DNA from: Micromonospora nigra
GTDB lineage: Bacteria > Actinomycetota > Actinomycetes > Mycobacteriales > Micromonosporaceae
Assembly (NCBI RefSeq): GCF_900091585.1
Contig: NZ_FMHT01000003.1
Span: 5,668,001 to 5,732,000, forward strand
Direction: 5' to 3'
DNA: 64,000 nt
The notes under the pieces were generated by a model. The model had not been told where the DNA came from. It ran no database searches and worked only from the letters and a program-made list of their open reading frames with translations. The translations under genes were made by a program, and so were the position numbers. Positions 9,182-17,556 of the stretch are shown here, piece after piece (positions within the stretch are counted from its first letter, which is position 1; each line of letters opens with the position of its first letter).

Positions 9182-9849
9182 GCGAGGCCGGGCTGCGCGC
9201 CCACGCCGTGAGCGTCCGCTACGGCCGGCACCTCGTCCTCGACCGGGTGGACCTGCACGTGGCACCCGGCGAGACGGTCGGCCTGCGCGGCCCGTCCGGC
9301 AGCGGAAAGTCCACCCTGGCCCGGGTGCTCGCCCTGCTGCACACCCCCGACGTCGGCCGGGTGAGCGTGGACGGTGTGCCGGTCACCGGCAGTCGGCACC
9401 GGGTGCCCGTCGCGGTGCGGACCCGGGTGGCGATCCTGTTCCAGAGCCCCCGTGCGGCCACCGATCCCCGGCTCAGTCTTGCCGACATCGTCGCCGAGCC
9501 GCTGCGGGCCACCGGTGTGCCGGAGTCGAGTGCCCGGACCCGGGCGCGGGAGTTGGCCGACCTGGTCGGACTCACCCCGGACCTGCTGACCCGCCGCCCG
9601 CACGCCGTCAGCGACGGACAGCTGCAACGGGCCTGCCTGGCCCGGGCGCTGGCACACGAGCCCCGGTACCTGCTGTGCGACGAGGCGACCGCCATGCTGG
9701 ACGCCTCCACCCAGGCACACGTCGCGCAGGTCGTCGGCGAGCACCAGCGACGTACCGGGGCCGGGGTGCTGGTGGTCAGCCACGACGACGCGCTGCTGGC
9801 CCGCCTGGCCAGCCGGGTCGTAGACCTGGCCGCCACCGTCCCGGCGTGA
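9178..9849 (+). CDS. nikE: ABC importer ATPase 2 (DppF/NikE type), short
   Basis: 223 residues, a compact second ATPase. Walker A is GPSGSGKST and Walker B is YLLCDEATAMLD. The signature is degenerate: VSDGQLQRA instead of LSGGQ-QR, keeping the second Gly. The C-terminal extension seen in the partner is absent, common in NikE-like subunits. It overlaps the nikD stop by 4 bases and closes the operon at a strong palindrome. Confidence 0.82.
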   Translation: MSEAGLRAHAVSVRYGRHLVLDRVDLHVAPGETVGLRGPSGSGKSTLARVLALLHTPDVGRVSVDGVPVTGSRHRVPVAVRTRVAILFQSPRAATDPRLSLADIVAEPLRATGVPESSARTRARELADLVGLTPDLLTRRPHAVSDGQLQRACLARALAHEPRYLLCDEATAMLDASTQAHVAQVVGEHQRRTGAGVLVVSHDDALLARLASRVVDLAATVPA

Positions 9850-9931
9850 CCGGTCGCCCGGCTCCGCGGTCGGGACGGCGCGGGCCACACGTCGGGCCGT
9901 ACGTGGGGCTGTACGTCGGGCCGGAGACGGG

Positions 9932-9963
9932 CCGGGGGCCCCGCCGATCGGCGGGGCCCCCGG
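9932..9963. terminator. Perfect 32-bp palindrome, bidirectional terminator
   Basis: A perfectly self-complementary sequence with a CCGGGGGCCCCGCCGA half-site lies 82 bases after nikE and 13 bases after the stop of the convergent GH5 gene. It can fold in both transcripts, so it probably terminates both. No U-tract follows, as usual in actinomycetes. Confidence 0.7.
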
Positions 9964-9975
9964 TCACGGTGGTGG

Positions 9976-11430
9976 TCAGCTGGTCGGGAAGTTGTCCGGG
10001 GTGCGGATGCGCTCGCGCATGAACGCGCCGGACTGGGTCAGCACGCCGGTGCCGGCGTACGTGCCGCCGTAGCAGGTGCCGGGCCGGAACGCGGCGCTAC
10101 CCTCGGCCTTGTCGGAGTACGTCCAGTTCGCGTAGCCGATCTTCAGGCGGTCCAGCAGGTCGAGCCAGGTGGTGCTGCTGGCCAGGTCGGCCGCCCCGTC
10201 CCCGGTGTAGTCCACGGTGCCGAACTCGGTGACGAACAGCGGCAGCCGGGCGGCGGCCCGCTCGACCTCGGCGCGGTAGTTGTCCTTGTGCGACGCGGCG
10301 TAGAAGTGGAACGCGTACATGATGTTGCTCGCGTTCACCGGGTTGTTGATGATCTCGGTGGAGTTGGCGCCCTCCGAGACGCCCAGCGAGGACCAGGCGC
10401 GGGTGCCCACGATGACCACCGCGTCGGGGTCGTTGGCGCGGATCACCGGGATGACCTGCTCGGCGTAGTTCTTGATGGTCGACCAGCTGACCCCGTTGGG
10501 CTCGTTGGCGATCTCGTAGATCACGTTGTTCTTGTCGGCGTGCCGCGCGGAGACGGCCCGGAAGAAGGTCTTGGCCCGCTCCAGGTTGAACATCGGGTCG
10601 CCGGGCGTCAGGGTGTGGAAGTCGATCATCGCGTACATGCCGCGCTCGGTGGCCTCTTCGACCAGGTTGTTGACCCGGTTGGTGAACCCGGCCGGGTCGG
10701 TCTCGTAGCCGTCCTCCTGCACGTACATGGCGACCCGGAACAGGTCGGCGCGCCAGTCCGTGGCCAGGGCGTCGAGCGAGGCGTCGTTGTAGCAGTGGCC
10801 GAACCACTGGATGCCGTGCGTGCTCATGCCGCGCAGCTGGATCGGCTTGCCGTACTGGTTGCACAGGTTGACGCCGCAGACCCGCAGCTGTCCGTTGATC
10901 GCCACCGGCGTGGTACCGGTCGGCGGCGGGGTGGTCGGCGGGGGCGTGGTGGGCGGCGGGGTGGTGGGCGGTGGGGTGGTCGGCGGGGGCGTGGTGGGCG
11001 TCGTTGAACCCGTGCAGGTCGTGCCGTTGAGGGTGAACGAGGTCGGGGACGGGTTGCTGCCGCTCCACGAGCCGTTGAAGCCGATGCTGGTGCTCGCGCC
11101 GGTGGCCAGCGAACCGTTCCAGCCCAGGCTGCGGGCCGTGACGTCGCTGCCGCTCTGGCTCCACGTCGCCGACCAGCCCTGGGTGACGCGCTGGGCGGCG
11201 TCGGGGAAGGTGAAACCGAGGGTCCAACCGTTGACCGGGTCACCGAGGTTCTTGATGGTGACGGTGCCGGTGAACCCGCCTTGCCAGCTGTTTGCCGAGT
11301 AGGTGACGGCGCAGCCGGTTGCTGCCGAGGCGTTGGCGGCGGGCAGGGCCACCGACGCGCCCAGGGTCAGCGCGCCGACGGCGCCGGCCACGACCAACTG
11401 GCGCCGGGACGGGCGCGGAGGATGCTTCAT
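9976..11430 (-). CDS. Secreted endoglucanase, CBM2-linker-GH5
   Basis: 484 residues. An N-terminal signal peptide with SRRQLVV (possible Tat signal) ends near ANASA. A CBM2 cellulose-binding domain follows (about 38-140, CAVTYSANSWQGGFTGTVTI...), then a Thr/Pro linker of repeated TTPPP units, then a GH5 catalytic domain (about 175-484). Catalytic acids are visible in IYEIANEPN (acid/base) and LFVTEFG (nucleophile). It should cleave beta-1,4-glucan outside the cell. ATG 11430 was chosen because the signal peptide starts there. A promoter with a CebR-like operator lies directly upstream. Confidence 0.92.
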   Translation of the reverse strand: MKHPPRPSRRQLVVAGAVGALTLGASVALPAANASAATGCAVTYSANSWQGGFTGTVTIKNLGDPVNGWTLGFTFPDAAQRVTQGWSATWSQSGSDVTARSLGWNGSLATGASTSIGFNGSWSGSNPSPTSFTLNGTTCTGSTTPTTPPPTTPPPTTPPPTTPPPTTPPPTGTTPVAINGQLRVCGVNLCNQYGKPIQLRGMSTHGIQWFGHCYNDASLDALATDWRADLFRVAMYVQEDGYETDPAGFTNRVNNLVEEATERGMYAMIDFHTLTPGDPMFNLERAKTFFRAVSARHADKNNVIYEIANEPNGVSWSTIKNYAEQVIPVIRANDPDAVVIVGTRAWSSLGVSEGANSTEIINNPVNASNIMYAFHFYAASHKDNYRAEVERAAARLPLFVTEFGTVDYTGDGAADLASSTTWLDLLDRLKIGYANWTYSDKAEGSAAFRPGTCYGGTYAGTGVLTQSGAFMRERIRTPDNFPTS

Positions 11431-11494
11431 GGGGGACCGTCGCAATCTGGTGGGTGGTGGGTGGAGGTGCGGCCACGGGCCCCGGCGGGGGGTC

Positions 11495-11542
11495 CGGGAG
11501 CGCTCCCACAGCACCTTACGACCGTTCGTAACCGACATGCAA
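11495..11542 (-). promoter_or_regulatory. GH5 promoter with CebR/CelR-type operator
   Basis: Reading the minus strand: -35 TTGCAT (11542-11537), an 18-base spacer, -10 TAAGGT (11518-11513), then GGGAGCGCTCCC (11507-11496) just downstream. The operator matches the cellulose-responsive LacI-family site TGGGAGCGCTCCCA described in Streptomyces and Thermobifida. Its position over the start of transcription predicts repression relieved by cello-oligosaccharides. Confidence 0.7.
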
Positions 11543-11720
11543 TATTTCGATCCGTCGAAGTCGCTCCGGCCCTGCCCGCCCCCGCCCGGCCCGGCTGACC
11601 CGGCTCCCGGCCTCGATCCCGTCCCTGCGACGCGCCGCCCCGACGGGTGGGCCCCCGGGGCGGCGCGGTGCAGGTGCGCCGGGGCGGTGGGCACCCGCGC
11701 CGGAGCGGATCAGCGCGCCG

Positions 11721-12947
11721 TCAGGCCCGCGACCACTTCTGGTTGGCGCCGCCCGTGCAGTCCCACAGGTGGAGCCTGCCGCCGTTGTTCGGGTTCCACT
11801 CGCGGACGTCGACGCACCGGTTGGCGCTGAGGTTCACCAGGTCACCGGCGCCGGTGAGGGTGAACCGCTGGGCCGGGTTGCCGTTGCAGGTGACGAGGTT
11901 GACCTCGGTGCCGTTGGCGGTGCCGGCCCAGGCCGGGTCCATGCACTTGCCCATCGCCCGGACCGTGCCGTCGGCGGCGAACGTCCAGGACTGCGCGGCG
12001 GTGTCGTTGCAGTCCCAGATCTGCAGCCCGGCCCCGTCGACCGGGTTGGCGTTGGGGATGTCGATGCAGCGGCCGCTGTGCGCTCCCCGCAGGCGGGTGC
12101 CACCACCGTCCGACACGTGGGCGGAGACCCGGACGTAGTCGACCAGCATCTGCTGGGGGAACTGCGTCGTGGCGTCCGGGTAGCCGGGCCAGTTGCCCCC
12201 GACGGCGACGTTGAGGATCATGAAGAACGGGTGGTCGAAGACCCAACGGTTGCCGCCCAGGCGACTGGGGTCGACGCGGTGGTACTCGACGCCGTCGAGG
12301 TACCAGACGATGGAGTTGGGTTCCCAGTCCACCCGGTAGGTGTGGAAGTCGTCGGCGAGCGGGCGGGCGAGGGTGCGGCTGCCGGTGATGCCCGCGCCGC
12401 CGGAGTAGCCCGGCCCGTGGATGGTGCCGTAGACGGTGTTCGGCTCCTTTCCGACGTTCTCCATGATGTCGATCTCGCCGGCGGCGGGCCAGCCGACGCT
12501 GCCCATGTCGTTGCCGAGCATCCAGAACGCCGGCCAGATGCCCTGCCCTCGCGGGATCTTGATGCGGGCCTCGAACCGGCCGTACGCCTGGGTGAAGGTC
12601 GCGGCCGTGAGGAGCCGGGCCGAGGTGTACTCGCACCGGCCGTAGTGGCACTGGTAGTTCGCCGGGTTCTCCCGCCGGGCGGTGATGACCAGGTTGCCCT
12701 GGCCGTCGTGCACGGCGTTGGCGGTGCTGGATGTGTAGTACTGCCGCTCGTTGTTGCCCCAGCCGCCGCCACCGATGTCGAACCGCCACCGGCCCTGATC
12801 GACGGGCGTGCCCGCGGGCGCGTTGAACTCGTCCTGCCAGGTGATCCCGCCGATCGCCGCGGCGGCAGGCTCCGGCACGCCCTGGGGGAGCAGCGTGGCG
12901 CCGAGCGCCACCACCACGGCGGCGGCGAGGGTACGGATTCTGGCCAT
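11721..12947 (-). CDS. Secreted endo-beta-1,3-glucanase, GH16 with C-terminal CBM13
   Basis: 408 residues. A signal peptide ends near PAAAA, followed by a GH16 domain (about 35-275) with the catalytic motif EIDIMENVG and substrate-site segments such as DDFHTYRVDWEPN. A ricin-B/CBM13 domain (about 285-408) with QxW-type repeats (LQIWDCN, QSWTF, LHLWDCT, QKW) follows. This is a typical actinomycete laminarinase acting on fungal or algal glucan. ATG 12947 precedes the signal peptide. It is not operonic with the GH5 gene: each has its own promoter and operator. Confidence 0.9.
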   Translation of the reverse strand: MARIRTLAAAVVVALGATLLPQGVPEPAAAAIGGITWQDEFNAPAGTPVDQGRWRFDIGGGGWGNNERQYYTSSTANAVHDGQGNLVITARRENPANYQCHYGRCEYTSARLLTAATFTQAYGRFEARIKIPRGQGIWPAFWMLGNDMGSVGWPAAGEIDIMENVGKEPNTVYGTIHGPGYSGGAGITGSRTLARPLADDFHTYRVDWEPNSIVWYLDGVEYHRVDPSRLGGNRWVFDHPFFMILNVAVGGNWPGYPDATTQFPQQMLVDYVRVSAHVSDGGGTRLRGAHSGRCIDIPNANPVDGAGLQIWDCNDTAAQSWTFAADGTVRAMGKCMDPAWAGTANGTEVNLVTCNGNPAQRFTLTGAGDLVNLSANRCVDVREWNPNNGGRLHLWDCTGGANQKWSRA

Positions 12948-13054
12948 GGCAGCCTCCTGGGCGTCTGGGCGTCTGGGCGTCTGATGCAGTGGATGCGTCG
13001 GATGCGGTGGACGGGGAGAGCGCGGGCTGAGGCGACTGCGCTCCGCCCGGTCCA

Positions 13055-13102
13055 GAGAGCGCTCTCGCTTGCAAGTCTGTCGATGGGTCGGATTTCTGTC
13101 AA
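13055..13102 (-). promoter_or_regulatory. GH16 promoter with LacI-type operator
   Basis: On the minus strand: -35 TTGACA (13102-13097), a 17-base spacer, -10 CAGACT (13079-13074), then the 12-bp palindrome GAGAGCGCTCTC (13066-13055). The operator shares the GAGCGCTC core with the GH5 site but has different outer bases, suggesting a related LacI-family repressor or a weaker site for the same one. Confidence 0.65.
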
Positions 13103-13195
13103 CAATCCTTACTGTCGAGAGCGACGTCCACTACCCTGCGGTGCAGAAGCCCTCGGGCGGCGCCGTGTCCGACCTCGTGCCGGTTCCCGGTGCCC

Positions 13196-14347
13196 TCACG
13201 GCCGGCGAGGCGCCGTGGCCATCCGGTCCAGGGCCTGCGTGAGAAGCTCCGGTGACGTGGCGAAGTTCAGCCGGGCGTGCCCCGCGCCGCCCGTGCCGAA
13301 CGCGGGCCCGGGCACCAGCGCCACCCGGGCCCGGTCGAGGAACACCGCGGCGGGATCGTCCCCGAGGCCCAGCGCCCGACAGTCCAGCCAGGCGAGGTAC
13401 GTGCCCTGCGGCATCCGGTACGTCACCCCCGGCAGTCGCTCGGCCAGCAGGTCGGCCAGCAGCCGCCGGTTCTCGTCGAGCCCCGACAGGAGGTCGTCGA
13501 GCCACCCGACACCGTCGGTCAGGGCGGCGGCGTGCGCGATGATCCCCAGGTGGCTCGGCCCGTGGGAGACCTCCTCGGGCAACCGGGCCAGGTCGGCCGC
13601 CGCAGCGGGACCGGCCACCGCCAGGGCGGCCTTCAACCCGGCCAGGTTCCACGCCTTCGACGCCGACAGCACCGCCAGGCCGTCCTCCCCGCCCGGCACC
13701 GTCAGGTACGGCACGAACCGCGCGCCGGGACACACCAGCGGCGCGTGGATCTCGTCGACGACCACCCGTACGCCGTAGTGGGCCGCCAGCGCCGCCACCT
13801 CCGTCAACTCGGCGCGGGTGTGCACGACCCCGGTCGGATTGTGCGGGCTGCACAGCAGGTACGCCGCCCGGCGACCGCCAGCCGTCGCCGAGGCGAACGC
13901 GCGGCGCAGGGTGGCCGGGTCGAGTCGCCCGTCCGCGCCCAACGGCGCCTCCACGATCCGCCGGTCCAGGCTGGACACGAACATGAAGAACGGCGGGTAG
14001 ACCGGCGGGTTGACCACGACGGCGTCCCCGGTGCCGGTCACGAGCCGGAGCATCTCGACGATCCCCAGCATGACGTCCGGCACGATCGCCGTGTGCGCCA
14101 CGTCCAGCCGCCAGCCCCACCGCTGGTCGGCGAACCCGGCCAGCGCCTCGGCGTAGACCGGCCCGGACAGGTAGCCGGTGTCGCCGAGCGCGACGGCGTC
14201 GGTCAACGCCCGAGCCACCGGCCCGGCGAGCGGCACGTCCATCTCGGCGACGAACAGGGGCAGCACGTCCGGCGGGTACCGCCGCCACTTCTCGCTGGTG
14301 CGACGGCGCAACTGCGGTAGCGACAGCTCGGTCAGCGGGTTACCCAC
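13196..14347 (-). CDS. MalY/PatB-type PLP aminotransferase (C-S lyase family)
   Basis: 383 residues, full length for the MalY/PatB branch of fold-type I enzymes, which are mostly cystathionine beta-lyases. The PLP lysine is in [22 protein letters not shown]-like [10 protein letters not shown] and [10 protein letters not shown] (PLP-binding Asp) are present. The N-terminal [23 protein letters not shown] is typical of the subgroup. It is monocistronic and divergent from the nitroreductase gene. The precise substrate cannot be read from sequence. Confidence 0.85.
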   Translation of the reverse strand: MGNPLTELSLPQLRRRTSEKWRRYPPDVLPLFVAEMDVPLAGPVARALTDAVALGDTGYLSGPVYAEALAGFADQRWGWRLDVAHTAIVPDVMLGIVEMLRLVTGTGDAVVVNPPVYPPFFMFVSSLDRRIVEAPLGADGRLDPATLRRAFASATAGGRRAAYLLCSPHNPTGVVHTRAELTEVAALAAHYGVRVVVDEIHAPLVCPGARFVPYLTVPGGEDGLAVLSASKAWNLAGLKAALAVAGPAAAADLARLPEEVSHGPSHLGIIAHAAALTDGVGWLDDLLSGLDENRRLLADLLAERLPGVTYRMPQGTYLAWLDCRALGLGDDPAAVFLDRARVALVPGPAFGTGGAGHARLNFATSPELLTQALDRMATAPRRP

Positions 14348-14508
14348 ACCCGCACGCTACGCGCCGGTCGGTGGCAGGCCGGGGTGGGCCCCGGTGGGGC
14401 GCGGTGTCCGGGCGGACGGGCATGCTGACCGGTGCCGCGGCTTGCGGTGCGGGCCGCACCGGCCCGCTCGCGGGTTGCTGGCGTCACCGTCGAGCAGAGG
14501 AGGAGACC

Positions 14509-15156
14509 ATGGGCAGTGCTGCGGACGGGGTGCGGGGACGCGGGCGTGACCAGGAGATGGTCGACACCGTCCGCGCCTTCGCCGACCGGATGACGACGCG
14601 TCGGTCGATCCGGCACTTCTCGGCGGAGCCGGTGCCGAGGGAGGTCGTCGAAGAGGCGGTCCGTGCCGCTTCCACCGCTCCGAGCGGCGCCAACCTGCAA
14701 CCGTGGCGCTTCGTCGTGATCAGTGACCCGGAGCGCAAGCGCCGGCTGCGCGAGGCGGCCGAGGCGGAGGAGCGCGAGTTCTACAGCCGCCGGGCATCGG
14801 ACGAGTGGCTGCGGGCGCTCGCGCCGCTGGGCACCGACTGGCAGAAGCCGTTCCTCGAGGTGGCCCCGGTGGTGATCGTCGTGTTCGAGGTGCACCAGGG
14901 GCCGAACACGCCGAAGCCGTACTACGTCAAGGAGTCCGTCGGGATCGCCGTCGGGCTGCTGATCACCGCCCTGCACCACGCCGGTCTGGCGACGCTCACC
15001 CACACCCCCAGCCCGATGCGCTTTCTCAACTCGGTCTGTGGCCGACCGGCGGAGGAACGCCCGTACGTGGTGATCCCGGTCGGCTTCCCGGCTCCCGACG
15101 CCACCGTGCCCGACCTGACCCGCAAGCCACTGGAGGAGGTGCTCGTGTGGCAGTGA
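14509..15156 (+). CDS. Nitroreductase family FMN oxidoreductase
   Basis: 215 residues with the nitroreductase fold: RRSIRHFSAEPVPREVVEEAVRAASTAPSGANLQPW is the FMN-binding N terminus, and GLATLTHTPSPMRFL with the C-terminal YVVIPVGFPA complete the family pattern. It resembles the iodotyrosine-deiodinase/BluB-like branch more than classical NfsA. The start ATG 14509 follows AGAGGAGGAG. It is a cytoplasmic NAD(P)H-dependent reductase of unknown substrate. Confidence 0.82.
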   Translation: MGSAADGVRGRGRDQEMVDTVRAFADRMTTRRSIRHFSAEPVPREVVEEAVRAASTAPSGANLQPWRFVVISDPERKRRLREAAEAEEREFYSRRASDEWLRALAPLGTDWQKPFLEVAPVVIVVFEVHQGPNTPKPYYVKESVGIAVGLLITALHHAGLATLTHTPSPMRFLNSVCGRPAEERPYVVIPVGFPAPDATVPDLTRKPLEEVLVWQ

Positions 15157-15227
15157 GGGCGCTGCCGTCAGGTGCGCGTGGCCGGACCGGGGGAGGTGGG
15201 CGGGACGGGTCGTCGACGGTAGCGACG

Positions 15228-15638
15228 TCAGCGGACCGGGTCGTGGGTGCCGCGCGGGACACCCGGGCGGCAGCGGCGTAGCCGCTGCGCGGCCATCCGC
15301 CCACCGGTGGCGAGCCCGTGCCGCTCCACCGCCGCCAGCCCGTACACGCCGCAGGTCGGGGTGAACCGGCACTGCCCGGGCCAGTGCGGGGACAGCCACC
15401 GACGGTAACCGCGGATGGCGGCCAGGCCCGCCCGGTCAAGCGCCAGGGCCCGGGTCGCGGCGGCGGCGACCGACCCCACGGTCAGCAGGGTCGAGAACAA
15501 CCCGAAGTTGCAGCCGTCGCAGCCGTCGCAGCCGTCGCAGCAGCCGTCGGGGTGGTAGGCGGACCGTCCCCGCCGCTTGCGTGTACGGTCGCGCTGCCGA
15601 CGGTTGTCCCGCGCCCGGCTCCGGTTGTGCCCGATCAT
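15228..15638 (-). CDS. yidD: Membrane protein insertion efficiency factor, YidD family
   Basis: 136 residues. The YidD core is AIRGYRRWLSPHWPGQCRFTPTCGVYGLAAVERHG followed by RLRRCRPGV, with the expected cysteines. The N terminus is unusual: a basic stretch, then a Cys-Asp-Gly repeat (GCCDGCDGCDGC) just before a membrane-like segment. YidD normally sits next to rnpA and yidC at the replication origin; here it is isolated, as with the extra copies of some actinomycetes. ATG 15638 was chosen over an upstream in-frame start that would cross the intergenic palindrome. Confidence 0.8.
   Translation of the reverse strand: MIGHNRSRARDNRRQRDRTRKRRGRSAYHPDGCCDGCDGCDGCNFGLFSTLLTVGSVAAAATRALALDRAGLAAIRGYRRWLSPHWPGQCRFTPTCGVYGLAAVERHGLATGGRMAAQRLRRCRPGVPRGTHDPVR
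15511..15550. repeat. 9-bp tandem repeat inside the yidD-like gene
   Basis: Units of CAGCCGTCG repeat three times plus a fourth after a CAG insertion, encoding the Cys-Asp-Gly repeat on the minus strand. The unit keeps frame, so copy-number changes would only alter the Cys cluster. Confidence 0.75.
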
Positions 15639-15710
15639 GGGCCCATCCTCGGGTACGGCGTCAACGGCGGTACGGGTGGCTGGCCGGGACGGCGGTGCCT
15701 GCCGGGCGCA

Positions 15711-15726
15711 TGAGTACCCGTACTCA
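15711..15726. promoter_or_regulatory. TGAGTAC-CC-GTACTCA palindrome
   Basis: A perfect inverted repeat of 7 bp with a 2-base centre lies in the 221-base divergent region between the yidD-like gene and the membrane protein gene at 15860. It looks like a dimeric repressor operator. No regulator gene is adjacent. Confidence 0.5.
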
Positions 15727-15859
15727 GAGTCACCACCCTCCGGGGGAGATCCAGTCCTCGGGACCACGCATCGTAGTCTCAACCCCGGATTTGCACTGCT
15801 TACTACCCTGACTTCTGATCGCGTGCCTACGCACCCCTCGACAGCGACAAGGGCCTGAG

Positions 15860-16747
15860 ATGAGTGAGAGTCACCCTCCGTACGGAGGGCAGCAGCCGGA
15901 TCCGAATGTTGCCCCGTGGGGCACCCCGCCCGGCTCCCCGGTGGGGCAGCCGGCCTACGGTCAGCCGCAGCAGGGCTTCCCGGGCCAGCCCGGTTATCCG
16001 CCGCAGTTCGGCGCGCCCCTCCCCCCGCCCCCGCCCCCGAAGTCGAACAAGGGGCTGATGATCGGCCTGGGCATCGGCGCCGCCGTCATGGCCGTGCTCG
16101 TCGTCTGCGGAGGCACCATCGGCTACTTCGCTCTCAGCGGCGACGACGACGACCCGGCCCCGATCGCGTCGTCCTCCAGCGGCGTGCCGGCCCCCACCGG
16201 CGATGCCCAGAACTCCTCCGCGCCCCAGCCGGTCGATCCCCAGCCGAACAACAACAACGCGGTCACCGCCCGGAACTCCAGCGACATGTCTGCCGTCTGC
16301 GAGGGCAGCCCGATCCTGAACGCCGCGCCGTACACCAGCGCGAAGGGCGCCAAGATCTACACCTTCTCGAACTCCCCGGACCGGCCGTCGTCGTGGGTGA
16401 CCAAGTCGGTCGGCTACAACAAGCCGTACTACGCCCGCAGCACGGACTGGGACGAGGTCTCCGTCGTCGGCTGCCTGCAGTACGTCGAGGGCAGCGAGGG
16501 TGCGGGCAAGAAGTGCGACTACAAGGGCAGCGACGACAAGAAGGTCACCATCGACTACGTCTCGTCGCGCTACACCCTGACCTTCCACAACGCCAGGACC
16601 GGTGAGAAGATCGCCGACGGCGGCACCATCAACGCCCCGGCAGTGCGGTGCCCGAGCTTCGTGTCCTACAACAAGCTCACCTTGAAGTCGTACGCCAGGC
16701 CCGACGACGGCGCGCTGGAGTTGGCCTTGGAGAAGTTCACCGGCTGA
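15860..16747 (+). CDS. Proline-rich membrane-anchored extracytoplasmic protein, function unknown
   Basis: 295 residues. Residues 1-62 are Pro/Gln/Gly-rich (repeated PxYGQPQ-like units and a run of prolines), residues 67-92 form one membrane segment, 95-135 are a Ser/Pro/Asn linker, and about 140-295 form an exported domain with four conserved-looking cysteines (CEGSP, GCLQY, KKCDY, VRCPSF) that could make two disulfides. The layout is common in actinobacterial cell-surface proteins. I do not recognise the outer domain. ATG 15860 starts the Pro-rich segment. Confidence 0.8.
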   Translation: MSESHPPYGGQQPDPNVAPWGTPPGSPVGQPAYGQPQQGFPGQPGYPPQFGAPLPPPPPPKSNKGLMIGLGIGAAVMAVLVVCGGTIGYFALSGDDDDPAPIASSSSGVPAPTGDAQNSSAPQPVDPQPNNNNAVTARNSSDMSAVCEGSPILNAAPYTSAKGAKIYTFSNSPDRPSSWVTKSVGYNKPYYARSTDWDEVSVVGCLQYVEGSEGAGKKCDYKGSDDKKVTIDYVSSRYTLTFHNARTGEKIADGGTINAPAVRCPSFVSYNKLTLKSYARPDDGALELALEKFTG

Positions 16748-16766
16748 CCGTGCCGCCCGCGCGGAC

Positions 16767-16803
16767 ACCGGGGGGAGCGGCGCCCAGCGCTGCTCCCCCC
16801 GGT
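16767..16803. terminator. Hairpin terminator between convergent genes
   Basis: A 12-bp perfect stem (ACCGGGGGGAGC paired with GCTCCCCCCGGT) with a 13-base loop lies 20 bases after the membrane-protein stop and 49 bases from the convergent SnoaL-like stop. It can serve both genes. Confidence 0.7.
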
Positions 16804-16852
16804 CGTGTCGTAGGTGGCCTGACGTCCGTCCGCGGGTCGGCACGGGTGGCGC

Positions 16853-17251
16853 TCAGGCGGGCGCGACGTAGTAGAACCGCCGGTAGCCGAGCAGCATTCC
16901 CTCGTCGGTGAGCGTGAACATGTCGACGAAGTCGACCTCCGTGCCGCTCTGCCCGCGCCGGCCCGCGTGGGTGTACCGGCCGGTCACCGCCACCGCGTCG
17001 CCGTCGGCCACGACCTTGTAGATCCGGTGCCGGGTGGGTGGCCCGGCGATCTGGGCGTGGGTACGCAGCACCTCCGCGCGGCCACGGCCCTGTGCCAGGT
17101 CCGGGCGGCGTACCTGGGCGTCCTCGTCGAGCAGGGAACCGTACCCGTCGATGTCGCCGGTGTCGAGATAGTGGTACGACAGTCGAACGTGGTCGACGCC
17201 CGCCGCCGTCGCTGCCGTGCTGCGTGTCCGCAGGCTCCCGTCGCCGATCAT
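16853..17251 (-). CDS. SnoaL/NTF2-like protein
   Basis: 132 residues with the NTF2-like alpha/beta-cone pattern: VRLSYHYLDTGDIDGYGSLLDEDAQVRRP at the N terminus, AEVLRTHAQIAG, then beta strands VAVTGRYTHAG and EVDFVDMFTLTDEGMLLGYRRFYYV. The family includes polyketide cyclases, isomerases and non-enzymatic binders; catalytic residues cannot be assigned. ATG 17251 follows GAGGAGATC; an upstream in-frame start lacks a ribosome site. It is divergent from the SARP gene and may share its heptamer-containing promoter region. Confidence 0.75.
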   Translation of the reverse strand: MIGDGSLRTRSTAATAAGVDHVRLSYHYLDTGDIDGYGSLLDEDAQVRRPDLAQGRGRAEVLRTHAQIAGPPTRHRIYKVVADGDAVAVTGRYTHAGRRGQSGTEVDFVDMFTLTDEGMLLGYRRFYYVAPA

Positions 17252-17322
17252 CGGGATCTCCTCTGCCTGTTCCCCGTTGGTCCACCCGCTGGTGGTTCGT
17301 GGAGACACTGTCGGCGAGGCAG

Positions 17323-17351
17323 CCATCTCCGGCCTATCACGGCGCTTTCCC
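17323..17351. promoter_or_regulatory. SARP-type operator: three heptamers at 11-bp period
   Basis: CCATCTC-CGGC-CTATCAC-GGCG-CTTTCCC: three heptamers with 4-base spacers in the 305-base divergent region before the SARP gene. The unit GGCG-CTATCAC/CTATCAC-GGCG also appears at 20844-20861. SARPs bind such direct repeats next to the -35 region, so this suggests autoregulation or control of the SnoaL-like gene. Apart from this array I see nothing else recognisable in the region. Confidence 0.5.
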
Positions 17352-17556
17352 GCGCGGCGCGCGCCCTTCGGCGGACACGACCGCATGCCACGGCGGACGC
17401 TGCCGGACCGGTCCACACGATCATCGATGGTCCGGATCGCGCAACCATACCAACGGGTAGAACTCATGGTCAGCGGCGCTGATTTACAGAAGTCGCTGCG
17501 ATGGGGTGAGCTGTGTCGGCGAACGCTGCTCCTGCAACAGCTGGCTCTGGAGATCC

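Noticed and set aside
15228..15638. Replication origin near yidD
   Set aside because: No dnaA, rnpA, rpmH, yidC or DnaA boxes nearby; this is an isolated yidD-like gene.
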